From positions 744,001-808,000 of the forward strand of contig CAXXWR010000007.1 of NCBI GenBank assembly GCA_963666805.2: a stretch of DNA of 64,000 nucleotides, read 5' to 3'. Source of the stretch: Fusibacter sp963666805. GTDB lineage: Bacteria > Bacillota > Clostridia > Peptostreptococcales > Acidaminobacteraceae. Positions 7,850-17,509 of this stretch are shown here, piece by piece (positions within the stretch are counted from its first letter, which is position 1; every line of letters begins with the position of its first letter). A program made the translations under genes and the position numbers. Under the pieces are notes generated by a model, which made no database searches, was not told where the DNA came from, and saw only the letters and a list, made by a program, of their open reading frames with translations.

Positions 7850-9940
7850 TTATTTAAGATACTTTTCAATACCTTTTACAATGCTCGCAGCTGACGTTGA
7901 TACATATGATGGATTGAGCATTTTATCTTGCTCCTCAGGATTGGTTACAAATCCCAATTCACATAGAACTGCTGGCATCTTGGTTTTTCTTAATACTACT
8001 AAATTAGGTCTATAAACTGTTCCGCGGTCTACTGCTTTTAAATCTTTGACAAGATAGGGCTGAATATCCTCTGCAAGTGAGTGACTATCACGCTTACCAT
8101 CTCCAGCATAAAGCACCTCTACACCATGAGCCGTTGAATTGGTAGTTGCATTGTAGTGAATACTAATAAAGAGGTCTGCCCCTAACTCGTTGGCAATATC
8201 TGCCCTTTCATAAAGGTCGACAAAAACGTCAGTCGAACGGGTCATATAAACTTTAAAACCTTTTTGTTTCAATTGTTTTTCAAGTTCTAAGGCAGATGCT
8301 AACGCCATATCTTTTTCATAGACCTTGGACCCAACAGCTCCCGAATCGTGTCCCCCATGACCGGCATCAATAACAATCAAGGTATCCTTATAATCTGAAT
8401 TCAAAATCTGCGTATTGGTAAAGTTAAAAGCAACTGCACTGTCTACACTCAGTTTTGAATAGGTCGTGTTCTCTGCTAGAGTAACTGTTACAACATAATT
8501 ATTCCCCGACTCTCCTATGACCACATCTTTAACAATCTGGTCATCCACTGGATAATCAAACGCATTGAGGTTAGTTGCTGTCTTCGGTATGCTGATGGTC
8601 AACTGCCTGTTGGATGCATTATAGTTGGTTGCCACATCTGCATTTTCAAAAAGACGTAAACTTAAATTCCCTTTTGAATCAGATAACTTGACATATTCAA
8701 AGTTATTCAGTGGATTTTGGCTCACATAAACGACGATATTATTGCCTTCTGGTTCAATATAGAGTTCATCATAGGTGATTTCTTCATTTAAATTCACAGC
8801 TACCCGCGTTATAACGTCATCAGAGGTATATACATCTGAATCACTATAGCCACTGGTATCTAACTGGGTATAAGATAAACTGCTCACTTTCCCCTTGCCT
8901 ACCGGAACCATTGTTGGCGCACCTCCACTGGCTTCTAAGTAGGAATTAAAAACGTCTACATAAACTTTATTGCCTACCAAGTTTACATTGTAGTTAGCCA
9001 TTTCACTCGTCTCTATAACCACTGAATCTGTTCCAAATTGTTGTTTGTATTGAACCTCATTCACGGTATTAACGAGCTGAATGACCATTTCGCCTGTCGC
9101 TCGATCATAAAAAATTTGATGGCCCTTACTTTCATTCAGATAAACTGTTACTCGCGTCGTTGGCGGGTTATCTGATTTAGATTCGATTTGCACTTTATCA
9201 ATCCCAAAAATGCCGTCGGAGACTTTATACGTACCAATCCCATTATTGAGCATTGATTTATCAACTAAGTCAAACTTTGTATTTTGAAAATCAACCACGA
9301 TCTTATCTTGTCCACCTACACTGCTCCCATCTATATGGTACGATGTTTCTTCTACTTCACCTGTTACTTTAAGGCGAATTTCTGGAAAGCGTTTCATGTA
9401 ATCAAGATTGATGTTGCTGATGGTTTGCATTTCTTTATTGATTGCAACGGTTCGTGTCTCGCCAATCCAGTTGACATCTAGTCCTAATTGGTCTGAGATG
9501 AATTTTACGGGTACATAAGTCTTATTGAGGTCTTCATAAGTCAATAAGATAGGCGCAATACCATCTGGCAATTTCACTTGTTTACCATTCACAGTTGCCA
9601 TAGGATTACCAATTTGCATTACAAGGGTCTTATCCGATGTCACAATAGACACTTCCCGTGTTGATTGTTTCCAGCTGATAGAGGCACCCATCGCATCAAC
9701 TATAAAGCTAATCGGTACAAGGGTTCTCGTTGATGATCCCGACACATACAAAATCCCCGGTGTATCCGTAATCATATCTTGTCCACTCATCATCAAATTG
9801 ACGGTGGTATATACCCCTGTTTCCCCTGTTAAGGGGTTGGTCATACTCACTTCATTTTCTTCTATAAATTTATTGGCATAGGTCACCTGACTTGTCATCA
9901 GCAAGCACATAATCAGTAATAGACTTGTTATTCTTTTCAT
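7850..9940 (-). CDS. N-acetylmuramoyl-L-alanine amidase with copper-amine-oxidase-like and AMIN-like domains (copy 1)
   Basis: Predicted secreted peptidoglycan hydrolase that cuts the bond between N-acetylmuramic acid and L-alanine. The 696 residues begin with a signal peptide (KRITSLLLIMCLLMTSQVTYA). A copper-amine-oxidase N-terminal-like domain follows (about 50-170, with LVPISFIVDAMG and YVPVKFISDQLGL). Beta-rich AMIN-like repeats come next (about 175-510), then an Amidase_3 domain (about 520-696). Zinc and catalytic residues are visible in DAGHGGHDSG, YEKD, FISIHYNA and VLCELGF. The gene directly downstream of the second copy is almost identical in the first ~520 residues, which indicates a recent duplication or gene conversion. 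The stop is followed by a terminator. Confidence 0.93.
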   Translation of the reverse strand: MKRITSLLLIMCLLMTSQVTYANKFIEENEVSMTNPLTGETGVYTTVNLMMSGQDMITDTPGILYVSGSSTRTLVPISFIVDAMGASISWKQSTREVSIVTSDKTLVMQIGNPMATVNGKQVKLPDGIAPILLTYEDLNKTYVPVKFISDQLGLDVNWIGETRTVAINKEMQTISNINLDYMKRFPEIRLKVTGEVEETSYHIDGSSVGGQDKIVVDFQNTKFDLVDKSMLNNGIGTYKVSDGIFGIDKVQIESKSDNPPTTRVTVYLNESKGHQIFYDRATGEMVIQLVNTVNEVQYKQQFGTDSVVIETSEMANYNVNLVGNKVYVDVFNSYLEASGGAPTMVPVGKGKVSSLSYTQLDTSGYSDSDVYTSDDVITRVAVNLNEEITYDELYIEPEGNNIVVYVSQNPLNNFEYVKLSDSKGNLSLRLFENADVATNYNASNRQLTISIPKTATNLNAFDYPVDDQIVKDVVIGESGNNYVVTVTLAENTTYSKLSVDSAVAFNFTNTQILNSDYKDTLIVIDAGHGGHDSGAVGSKVYEKDMALASALELEKQLKQKGFKVYMTRSTDVFVDLYERADIANELGADLFISIHYNATTNSTAHGVEVLYAGDGKRDSHSLAEDIQPYLVKDLKAVDRGTVYRPNLVVLRKTKMPAVLCELGFVTNPEEQDKMLNPSYVSTSAASIVKGIEKYLK

Positions 9941-10051
9941 ATGATTCCTCTTTATTATCCTTTCATTTAAAATTGTTATGTCATGCAGTCCTTTTAAGCA
10001 AGGCGCTGTGACGTTTATTTACTTCATATTTATGGCTATTATTGATTTAAA

Positions 10052-12145
10052 TCAACGTAAAAAACTTTCAATGCCTTCAACAATCGCTTTTGCTGCTTTC
10101 CCATTATAATCAGGTGATAATATTTTAGCTTGTTCTTCTGGATTAGAAATAAAGCCTAACTCACACAGCACAGCTGGCATCTTCGTTTCTCTAAGAACGA
10201 CTAAATTAGGTCTATGGACAATTCCTCGATCGAGTTCATCCAATGATTTGACCAAATAAGGTTGTATGGTTTTAGCTAAAGACTGACTATCACGTGTCGC
10301 ATCACCCTCATAGAGCACTTCTACACCATGAGCCGTTGAATTGGTGGTTGCATTGTAGTGAATACTAATAAAGAGGTCTGCCCCTAACTCGTTGGCAATG
10401 TCTGCTCTCTCATAAAGGCCAACATTTTTATCAGTCGTCCGTGTCATATAAACTTTGAAACCTTTTTGTTTCAATTGTTTTTCAAGTTCTAACGCAGATG
10501 CTAACGCCAGATTTTTCTCATAAATACCATTCCTTACTGCACCTGATGCTCCTCCGCCATGGCCAGGATCAATAACAATCAAGGTATCCTTATAATCTGA
10601 ATTCAAAATCTGCGTATTGGTAAAGTTAAAAGCAACTGCACTGTCTACACTCAGTTTTGAATAGGTCGTGTTCTCTGCTAAAGTAACTGTTACAACATAA
10701 TCATTACCCGACTCTCCTATGACCACATCTTTAACAATCTGGTCATCCACTGGATAATCAAACGCGTTTAGGTTAGTTGCTGTCTTCGGTATGCTGATGG
10801 TCAATTGTCTATTGGATGCATTATAGTTGGTTGCCACATCTGCCTTTTCAAAAAGACGTAAACTTAAATTCCCTTTTGAATCAGATAACTTGACATACTC
10901 AAAGTTATTCAGTGGATTTTGGCTCACATAAACGACGATATTATTGCCTTCCGGTTCAATATAGAGTTCATCATAGGTGATTTCTTCATTTAAATTCACA
11001 GCTACCCGCGTTATAACGTCATCAGAGGTATATACATCTGAATCACTATAGCCACTGGTATCTAACTGGGTATAAGATAAACTGCTCACTTTCCCCTTGC
11101 CTACCGGAACCATTGTTGGCGCACCTCCACTGGCTTCTAAGTAGGAATTAAAAACGTCTACATAAACTTTATTGCCTACCAAGTTTACATTGTAGTTAGC
11201 CATTTCACTCGTCTCTATAACCACTGAATCTGTTCCAAATTGTTGTTTGTATTGAACCTCATTCACGGTATTAACGAGCTGAATGACCATTTCGCCTGTC
11301 GCTCGATCATAAAAAATTTGATGACCCTTACTTTCATTCAGATAGACTGTTACTCGCGTCGTTGGCGGGTTATCTGATTTAGATTCGATTTGCACTTTAT
11401 CAATCCCAAAAATGCCATCGGAGACTTTATACGTACCAATCCCATTATTGAGCATTGATTTATCAACTAAGTCAAACTTTGTATTTTGAAAATCAACCAC
11501 GATCTTATCTTGTCCACCTACACTGCTCCCATCTATATGGTACGATGTTTCTTCTACTTCACCTGTTACTTTAAGGCGAATTTCTGGAAAGCGTTTCATG
11601 TAATCAAGATTGATGTTGCTGATGGTTTGCATTTCTTTATTGATTGCAACGGTTCGTGTCTCGCCGATCCAGTTGACATCTAGTCCTAATTGGTCTGAGA
11701 TGAATTTTACGGGTACATAAGTCTTGTTGAGGTCTTCATAAGTCAATAAAATAGGCGCAATCCCATCTGGCAATTTCACTTGTTTACCATTCACAGTTGC
11801 CATAGGATTACCAATTTGCATCACAAGGGTCTTATCCGATGTCACAATAGACACTTCCCGTGTTGATTGTTTCCAGCTGATAGAGGCACCCATCGCATCA
11901 ACTATAAAGCTAATCGGTACAAGGGTTCTCGTTGATGATCCCGACACATACAAAATCCCCGGTGTATCCGTAATCATATCTTGTCCACTCATCATCAAAT
12001 TGACGGTGGTATATACCCCTGTTTCCCCTGTTAAGGGATTGGTCATACTCACTTCATTCTCTTCTATAAATTTATTGGCATAGGTCACCTGACTTGTCAT
12101 CAGCAAGCACATAATCAGTAATAGACTTGTTATTCTTTTCGTCAT
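10052..12145 (-). CDS. N-acetylmuramoyl-L-alanine amidase, tandem paralogue (copy 2)
   Basis: The predicted function and layout are the same as for the neighbouring copy: signal peptide, copper-amine-oxidase-like domain, AMIN-like repeats and Amidase_3. The start is set at the ATG at 12145 (MTKRITSLLL) because an AGAGGA site precedes it and this matches the paralogue; an upstream in-frame ATG would add an unrelated charged stretch. The product is 697 residues. Up to the VID before the catalytic GHGG I see only two internal amino-acid differences from copy 1, whereas the catalytic ~170 residues differ at about forty places. Metal-binding residues are kept: PGHGGG, YEKN, SIHYNA and VLCELGF. The distinct catalytic domain suggests different muropeptide preference or timing. 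Confidence 0.93.
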   Translation of the reverse strand: MTKRITSLLLIMCLLMTSQVTYANKFIEENEVSMTNPLTGETGVYTTVNLMMSGQDMITDTPGILYVSGSSTRTLVPISFIVDAMGASISWKQSTREVSIVTSDKTLVMQIGNPMATVNGKQVKLPDGIAPILLTYEDLNKTYVPVKFISDQLGLDVNWIGETRTVAINKEMQTISNINLDYMKRFPEIRLKVTGEVEETSYHIDGSSVGGQDKIVVDFQNTKFDLVDKSMLNNGIGTYKVSDGIFGIDKVQIESKSDNPPTTRVTVYLNESKGHQIFYDRATGEMVIQLVNTVNEVQYKQQFGTDSVVIETSEMANYNVNLVGNKVYVDVFNSYLEASGGAPTMVPVGKGKVSSLSYTQLDTSGYSDSDVYTSDDVITRVAVNLNEEITYDELYIEPEGNNIVVYVSQNPLNNFEYVKLSDSKGNLSLRLFEKADVATNYNASNRQLTISIPKTATNLNAFDYPVDDQIVKDVVIGESGNDYVVTVTLAENTTYSKLSVDSAVAFNFTNTQILNSDYKDTLIVIDPGHGGGASGAVRNGIYEKNLALASALELEKQLKQKGFKVYMTRTTDKNVGLYERADIANELGADLFISIHYNATTNSTAHGVEVLYEGDATRDSQSLAKTIQPYLVKSLDELDRGIVHRPNLVVLRETKMPAVLCELGFISNPEEQAKILSPDYNGKAAKAIVEGIESFLR

Positions 12146-12257
12146 TTCAGTATTGTCCTCTCTCCTCCTGCTTTTCCTTGCCCAAAGTATTTTAGAAAAA
12201 GCCCCCATCAATTGATTATATGAAATAAAGCAACCCCAGCACTTATGCTTGTCTTAT

Positions 12258-13262
12258 TTAACCCAATACTTTATAAAGTTCGTCTCCAGACGGTGGTTCT
12301 ATCTCTTCTTCAATTTCTTCAAGTTCAGTTGTCCCATAAACAAGCAACTTATCAGTTGATTCTGTTAGTATGCCAATACGAGCATAGTCAATCTCCGCTT
12401 CTACAAGTGCCTTTTCAAGTGCCACTGCCTTTTCTACAGTAACTGTCATCATCATTGAACCACTTGAAACCAATCGCAGAGGATTCAAACCAAAATATTC
12501 ACAAATTTTTTCTGTTTCTGGCAAAAGCTCAATTTGTCGACTATAAATCTTACAGCCCAGTCCTGTCGCCTCACAAAGCTCGTGTACAGCACCTAACACG
12601 CCTCCCTCAGTAATATCATGCATAGCCGAAACACCTGCTTGTCTCCCAATTTCAGCTTCTTTAAGGACACTTATTTGCTCGATGTAAGATTCTGCATGGG
12701 CCAATTCAGATGTTGTCATCGCTTCTTTTAAGACCGCTTGTCTTTCTTTCGCCAAAATAGCGGTGCCTTCTAAAGCAGGATGTTTGGTAATATAAATATA
12801 CTCATCAACTTTAGCATTGGCAGTTTTCATAAGATTTTCGTCATGAGTTCTTCCAATTGCAGTAACAGAAACAACAACGCGGTTGACCGCTGAAGTTATT
12901 TCAGTATGTCCCCCAACGATTTCTACACCACAAGCATTAGCCGTCTCATTGATGTCAACCATAATCTTTTGAATCAACGATTCTTCCGTATTTTCTGGAC
13001 AAAGAAGTGTTACCATCAGACCAACGGGTTCACCACCCGAAGCAGCAATATCGTTTATATTAATATGAACTGCTAATTTTCCTATGTCTTCAATTGCTCC
13101 TGTAATAGGATCTGTAGAAAGAAGACAGGTTTGATCGCCAAAAGCGATTGCCGAAACATCTTCACCAATCCCTGGGCCAAGCAAAACATCTTCTCTAATA
13201 TGTTTAACATTTTTTAAAATGTATTTTTCTAAATCTGCATTTTTTAATTTACCCGTTGCCAT
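12258..13262 (-). CDS. AIR synthase-related protein (PurM/HypE/ThiL superfamily)
   Basis: The product has 334 residues with the ATP-binding AIR-synthase fold: GPGIGEDVSAI near residue 30, STDPITG near 49, NDIAASGGEPVGL near 71 and a C-terminal domain with MHDITEGGVLGAVHELCEA near 215. This is not the PurM of the purine operon, which is at 50265. The closest relatives by motif are HypE-like and archaeal-type AIR synthase-related proteins, often of unknown function. No hydrogenase maturation or thiamine genes are adjacent, so the substrate cannot be named. The ATG has GAGGTGG upstream. The gene is followed by the amidase copies in the same direction. Confidence 0.85.
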   Translation of the reverse strand: MATGKLKNADLEKYILKNVKHIREDVLLGPGIGEDVSAIAFGDQTCLLSTDPITGAIEDIGKLAVHININDIAASGGEPVGLMVTLLCPENTEESLIQKIMVDINETANACGVEIVGGHTEITSAVNRVVVSVTAIGRTHDENLMKTANAKVDEYIYITKHPALEGTAILAKERQAVLKEAMTTSELAHAESYIEQISVLKEAEIGRQAGVSAMHDITEGGVLGAVHELCEATGLGCKIYSRQIELLPETEKICEYFGLNPLRLVSSGSMMMTVTVEKAVALEKALVEAEIDYARIGILTESTDKLLVYGTTELEEIEEEIEPPSGDELYKVLG

Positions 13263-13415
13263 TTTTCCACCTCATCATATTCGTATTTTTTATATCATCC
13301 AACCTTAAAACCATCGTCAACATGCTCTATTAATTAGTGTATTCGCCAATATTATATCATATCTGTAGGGCTGTATTGCTTCCGTAACCATTTTATAATA
13401 TGTTTTTAAAACAAT

Positions 13416-13450
13416 AAAAAAGCCCGCTCTCAAAAGAGAACGAGCTTTTA
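13416..13450 (-). terminator. terminator of oppA
   Basis: On the minus strand, AGCTCGTTCTC and GAGAGCGGGCT pair (one G-T pair) around TTTT and are followed by six T. It lies 37 bases after the oppA stop. The adjoining 13263-13415 stretch holds an AT-rich leader for the AIR synthase-related gene with no clear promoter. Confidence 0.88.
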
Positions 13451-13486
13451 AATTCATCGTTTTAAAAAAAGGTTATTCTGAATGAA

Positions 13487-15163
13487 TTATTCAGTAATTT
13501 CAGCGTATCCGAACCACCAAGTTGATCTTGTGTTCATTTCCCAACCTTTAACTTTATCTTTCACCATAATAGCGTTAGTGTAAGAGTAGATTGGCATATT
13601 AATATAATCTGCTTCCATTAATGAAGCCGCTTCATATAATTTGTCAAATCTTTCTTGACCAGGAGCTGTTTTTGCTTCTTCGATTAATCTATCGTAGTCA
13701 GCACTTTTCCATTGAGGGTAGTTCATAGGTGAATCTGATAAGAACATACCAAGGTAAGTCATTGGGTCAGAGTAATCACCTAACCAACCAGATCTAGCTA
13801 CTTCGAAGTTACCTTCTTTTCTAGTATCTTGGAATACAGCCCATTCTTGGTTAGTTAATTTCACGTCAATGTTAAGATTTTGTCTCCACATTTCTTGGAT
13901 TGCTTCAGCAATTTTTTTGTGACCTTCGTTTGTGTTATAGATAACTTCCATTTCTGGGAAGCCTTCTCCGTTTGGATAACCAGCATCTGCAAGTAATTGT
14001 TGTGCTTTTTCTACTTGTGCAGTAGGTGCTAAATCAAAGGCACCTAATTTTTCACTAAACAGGTCACCGTTAGCATCATAAGATGTAGGAGCAACCATGT
14101 TAAGTGCAGGTGTTTGACCACCTTTTGTTACAGTATCAACGATTGCTTGTCTATCAATAGCAAGTGATAATGCTTCTCTTACTTTAATATCATCAAGAGG
14201 TGCTTTAGTTGTATTGAATGAGTAGTAGTAAGTACCATCTTGAGGTAAGATATAGAATGTTGGATCTTCAGCAAGTAAAGTAGGAATTTCTTCTGTAGGT
14301 ACTTCACTTAATGCATCAATCGTTCCACCATTATAAGCAGTTAATGCAGTAGAAGCTTGAACAATCATTAAACCTTCAATTCTTTCAAGTTTAACTTTAT
14401 CAGCATTCCAGTAATTTTCATTTTTAACCAATATAATTCTATCGCCACCAACATATGATTCTAATTTAAAAGGACCATTAACGATTGATTTAGATGCATC
14501 AATTGCCCAAGCACCATCTGGACCTGCTTCAACAGCATCTTGTCTAACTGGGAAGAATGTATAGAATGCAGTTAAACCTAAGAAATAAGGTGTTGGTGCT
14601 TTTAAAGTTACTTCAAAAGTTCTATCATCTACCGCTTTAAAAGTATCAACATTTGCTTCATCAAAAATCCATGCATATTCTGAAGCTGTTTCTTCTGCTA
14701 ATACACGATTCCATGAATATTCAAAATCATGGGCAGTTAAAGGTTGACCATCTGACCATTTAAGGCCATCTCTAAGAGTAAAAGTATATACTAAACCATC
14801 ATCGCTCATTGTATAGCTTTCAGCCATAGCTGGTTCAAGTTTACCACTTACTTCTCTCATTAAACCTTCAAACATGTTGTTGATAACATCCCCACCATCT
14901 GACGCAGCATTTAAACCTGGGTCGATAGTTTTAGGTTCAGAACCAACATTCCAATATAATACTTGTTCTACATTCGAATCAGCTGGTTCGTCAGCTGGTT
15001 CATTGTCACTGCCACTTGCAGTATCACCTGAGTTATCTGTATCTGTTGCCGGTGTACTGTTATCATCAGCGGCAGGTTCATTGTTAGTATCAGATCCACA
15101 GCCGATAAATACTGCAGCCACTAACATCACTGTCAACAATAATGCTAAACTTCTTTTAAACAA
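13487..15163 (-). CDS. oppA: oligopeptide ABC transporter, substrate-binding lipoprotein
   Basis: Extracellular binding protein that delivers peptides to OppBCDF. The start is set at TTG 15163 because GGAGGGG lies six bases upstream; the ATG five codons earlier contains that ribosome binding site, so it is probably not used. A lipoprotein signal (LFKRSLALLLTVMLVAAVFI, then GC) places the lipidated cysteine near residue 22. An acidic Asp/Ser/Thr-rich linker follows (about 25-65), then a family-5 solute-binding domain to residue 558. EPKTIDPGLNAASDGG and NMFEGLM are family hallmarks. It lies downstream of oppF but has its own strong promoter, which fits the usual excess of binding protein over membrane components. 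Confidence 0.95.
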   Translation of the reverse strand: MFKRSLALLLTVMLVAAVFIGCGSDTNNEPAADDNSTPATDTDNSGDTASGSDNEPADEPADSNVEQVLYWNVGSEPKTIDPGLNAASDGGDVINNMFEGLMREVSGKLEPAMAESYTMSDDGLVYTFTLRDGLKWSDGQPLTAHDFEYSWNRVLAEETASEYAWIFDEANVDTFKAVDDRTFEVTLKAPTPYFLGLTAFYTFFPVRQDAVEAGPDGAWAIDASKSIVNGPFKLESYVGGDRIILVKNENYWNADKVKLERIEGLMIVQASTALTAYNGGTIDALSEVPTEEIPTLLAEDPTFYILPQDGTYYYSFNTTKAPLDDIKVREALSLAIDRQAIVDTVTKGGQTPALNMVAPTSYDANGDLFSEKLGAFDLAPTAQVEKAQQLLADAGYPNGEGFPEMEVIYNTNEGHKKIAEAIQEMWRQNLNIDVKLTNQEWAVFQDTRKEGNFEVARSGWLGDYSDPMTYLGMFLSDSPMNYPQWKSADYDRLIEEAKTAPGQERFDKLYEAASLMEADYINMPIYSYTNAIMVKDKVKGWEMNTRSTWWFGYAEITE

Positions 15164-15388
15164 ATTAATCCCCTCCATTGTTTGTTTGCGACTATTGAGT
15201 TCCGTAAGAATCCAAGTTGACAAACCCAAACGTTCCTACGAATGCTCTCAGCATAATCACAATTCATATTTGTTTTCATTACTCTATATACACAAGGTCA
15301 CATGCCTCGTCTATAACATTTTCTTAACGTTTTCTCTAATTTGTTACTTTTTAGCCATGAAAAAATTAAGAAATTTTAACATAGACCT

Positions 15389-15417
15389 ATTATAATACAT
15401 CTCACCTACTTTTTCAA
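15389..15417 (-). promoter_or_regulatory. sigma-A promoter of oppA
   Basis: On the minus strand, TTGAAA (15412-15417) and TATAAT (15389-15394) are separated by 17 bases, between the oppF stop and oppA. The gene-free stretch 15164-15467 would give a leader of roughly 220 bases. I see no known riboswitch in that leader. Confidence 0.85.
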
Positions 15418-15467
15418 ATATAAAAGATAAGTTTCCATAGATGTTATATTTTTATCAATTTTCCAAC

Positions 15468-16475
15468 TTATTCTTTCTTGTCTTGTGACGGTTGATCCAT
15501 AAGGTGACAAGCAACGAAATGACCTGGATTGACTTCTTTTAACTCAGGCACGATTTCACTACATACATCCATTGCATAAATACAACGCGTTCTAAAACGA
15601 CAACCTGAAGGTGGATTAATCGGACTTGGAACATCCCCTTCAAGAATTACCCTTTGTTTCGCTCTTGTCTTTTCAGGATCCGGAATTGGAATCGCCGATA
15701 ATAAAGCTTGAGTATAAGGGTGAAGTGGTTTTTCATAAAGCGAACCACTATCAGAAAGTTCCATCATTTTACCGAGGTACATAACACCAATCCGATCAGA
15801 GATATGTTTAACCATTGAGAGGTCATGGGCAATAAATAAGTAGGTCAAACCAAATTCTTTCTGTAAGTCTTCAAGCATGTTAACAACTTGTGCTTGAATA
15901 GACACATCAAGTGCTGAAATAGGTTCATCACAAATAATAAATTCTGGTTTTACTGCCAAAGCTCTAGCAATCCCGATTCTTTGTCTCTGTCCACCAGAGA
16001 ACTCATGCGGGTATCTACTCGCATGCATTTTACTAAGTCCCACTCTTTCTAGTAATTCATAAATACGTTCTTGTCTTTCTTTTCCTGATGCCAAATTGTG
16101 AATATCAAGCGGTTCGCCAATGATGTCACCCACAGTCATTCTCGTATTAAGGGACGCGTAAGGATCTTGGAAAATCATTTGAATTCGTTTTCTAAAAGGT
16201 TTAAGTTGAGATTCATTCATGCGCCCAATTTCAGCCCCATCAAAAATAATGTCACCATCTGTAGGCTCATAAAGTCTAATAAGGGTACGACCGGTTGTTG
16301 ATTTACCACATCCAGACTCTCCAACGAGGCCTAAAGTTTCACCTCTGAATATTTTGAAACTAATATCATCAACAGCTTGAACATAGCTAATCTTCTTTTT
16401 GATAAAACCTTTATCTATCTTAAAATATTTCTTTAAATTTTTGACCTCGAGTAACACATCTTTACTGTTTTCCAT
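15468..16475 (-). CDS. oppF: oligopeptide ABC transporter ATP-binding protein
   Basis: One of two ATPases that power peptide import. It has 335 residues with Walker A GESGCGKS near residue 52, the ABC signature SGGQRQRIGIARAL near 165 and Walker B FIICDEP near 185. The C-terminal oligopeptide-transport extension, with CRFRTRCIYAMDVC, is a cysteine motif seen in OppD/OppF and often linked to an Fe-S cluster. It is the last gene of the oppBCDF unit, and its start codon overlaps the oppD stop by one base. Confidence 0.95.
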   Translation of the reverse strand: MENSKDVLLEVKNLKKYFKIDKGFIKKKISYVQAVDDISFKIFRGETLGLVGESGCGKSTTGRTLIRLYEPTDGDIIFDGAEIGRMNESQLKPFRKRIQMIFQDPYASLNTRMTVGDIIGEPLDIHNLASGKERQERIYELLERVGLSKMHASRYPHEFSGGQRQRIGIARALAVKPEFIICDEPISALDVSIQAQVVNMLEDLQKEFGLTYLFIAHDLSMVKHISDRIGVMYLGKMMELSDSGSLYEKPLHPYTQALLSAIPIPDPEKTRAKQRVILEGDVPSPINPPSGCRFRTRCIYAMDVCSEIVPELKEVNPGHFVACHLMDQPSQDKKE

Positions 16476-17503
16476 TATTCATCATCCCTCCTAACACCCG
16501 TATCAACTTCTACTTTTGGCGCTTCTGGATCGAGTAACCAACAAGCTGCACGATGACCTTCATTTGTTGAATAATACGGCGGTGCTTCTTCCGCACAAAT
16601 GCGCATAGCATACGGACATCTCGAAGCAAATGGACAACCTTTAGGTGGATTTAATAAATCCGGAGGTGTCCCTGGGATTGGAATCAATCTTTGTTTTTCA
16701 TTAAGATCTAGTCTTGGAATTGATTTAATCAGACCCATTGTATAAGGGTGTTTCGGACTATAGAAAATATCTTCTGCCGATCCTTCTTCCATCACAAGGC
16801 CACCATACATAACAATAATTCGACTACAAACATCAGCTACCACACCTAAGTCATGTGTAATCAAGATGATTGCTGTATTTACTTTGTCTTTCAAATCTTT
16901 CAAAAGCTCTAAAATTTGAGCTTGAATAGTTACATCAAGTGCTGTTGTCGGTTCATCAGCAATCAACAAATCTGGTTCACACGAAAGTGCAATGGCAATC
17001 ATCGCTCTCTGTCTCATACCACCTGAAAATTCATGAGGATAATTGTCAACACGTTCAGCTGGAGAAGGGATACCTACCAGTTCAAGCATTTCTACTGCCT
17101 TTTTACGTGCTTCTTTTCTAGAAATTCCTTGATGTTTCATCATCGCTTCCATAATTTGATTACCTATGGTATAAACCGGATTAAGCGACGTCATTGGATC
17201 TTGGAAAATCATTGCAATTTGATCCCCACGGATACCCATCATTTCTTTTGCTGATTTGGGAACTAAATCTTCCCCTTTAAATATAATTTCACCACTCTTT
17301 ACTTTACCAGGATGTTGTACCAGTTTCATAACGGACATAGAAGTCACTGACTTGCCTGAACCCGATTCTCCAACTATTCCTAAAGCTTCTCCTTCATCTA
17401 AGTGAAAACTCACACCACGAATCGCTTGAACTTCACCTAAATGTGTATAAAAGGATGTATATAAATTTTTAACATCTAATATTCTTTTACTCACCTGTGA
17501 CAC
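16475..17503 (-). CDS. oppD: oligopeptide ABC transporter ATP-binding protein
   Basis: The second ATPase of the peptide importer, 342 residues. Walker A GESGSGKS is at residues 45-52, the signature FSGGMRQRAMIAIAL near 155-170 and Walker B LLIADEPTTALDVT near 177. The C-terminal extension has the CPFASRCPYAMRIC cysteine motif. The gene is six bases downstream of oppC and overlaps oppF by one base. Gene order and paired cysteine motifs support OppD/DppD rather than a nickel system, although substrate cannot be read from sequence. Confidence 0.95.
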   Translation of the reverse strand: MSQVSKRILDVKNLYTSFYTHLGEVQAIRGVSFHLDEGEALGIVGESGSGKSVTSMSVMKLVQHPGKVKSGEIIFKGEDLVPKSAKEMMGIRGDQIAMIFQDPMTSLNPVYTIGNQIMEAMMKHQGISRKEARKKAVEMLELVGIPSPAERVDNYPHEFSGGMRQRAMIAIALSCEPDLLIADEPTTALDVTIQAQILELLKDLKDKVNTAIILITHDLGVVADVCSRIIVMYGGLVMEEGSAEDIFYSPKHPYTMGLIKSIPRLDLNEKQRLIPIPGTPPDLLNPPKGCPFASRCPYAMRICAEEAPPYYSTNEGHRAACWLLDPEAPKVEVDTGVRRDDE

Positions 17504-17509
17504 TCCTTC

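Noticed and set aside
12258..13262. A second purM, selD or hypE
   Set aside because: The fold is shared, but the PurM motifs are in the gene at 50265, no selenium-site Cys/Sec motif is visible at the N-terminus, and no hydrogenase genes are near; a specific name is not justified.
14874..15395. 173-codon open frame on the plus strand opposite oppA
   Set aside because: It lies antisense to the well-supported oppA signal and linker region, is Ser/Ala/Leu-rich as a shadow of an Asp/Ser-rich linker, and has no ribosome binding site.
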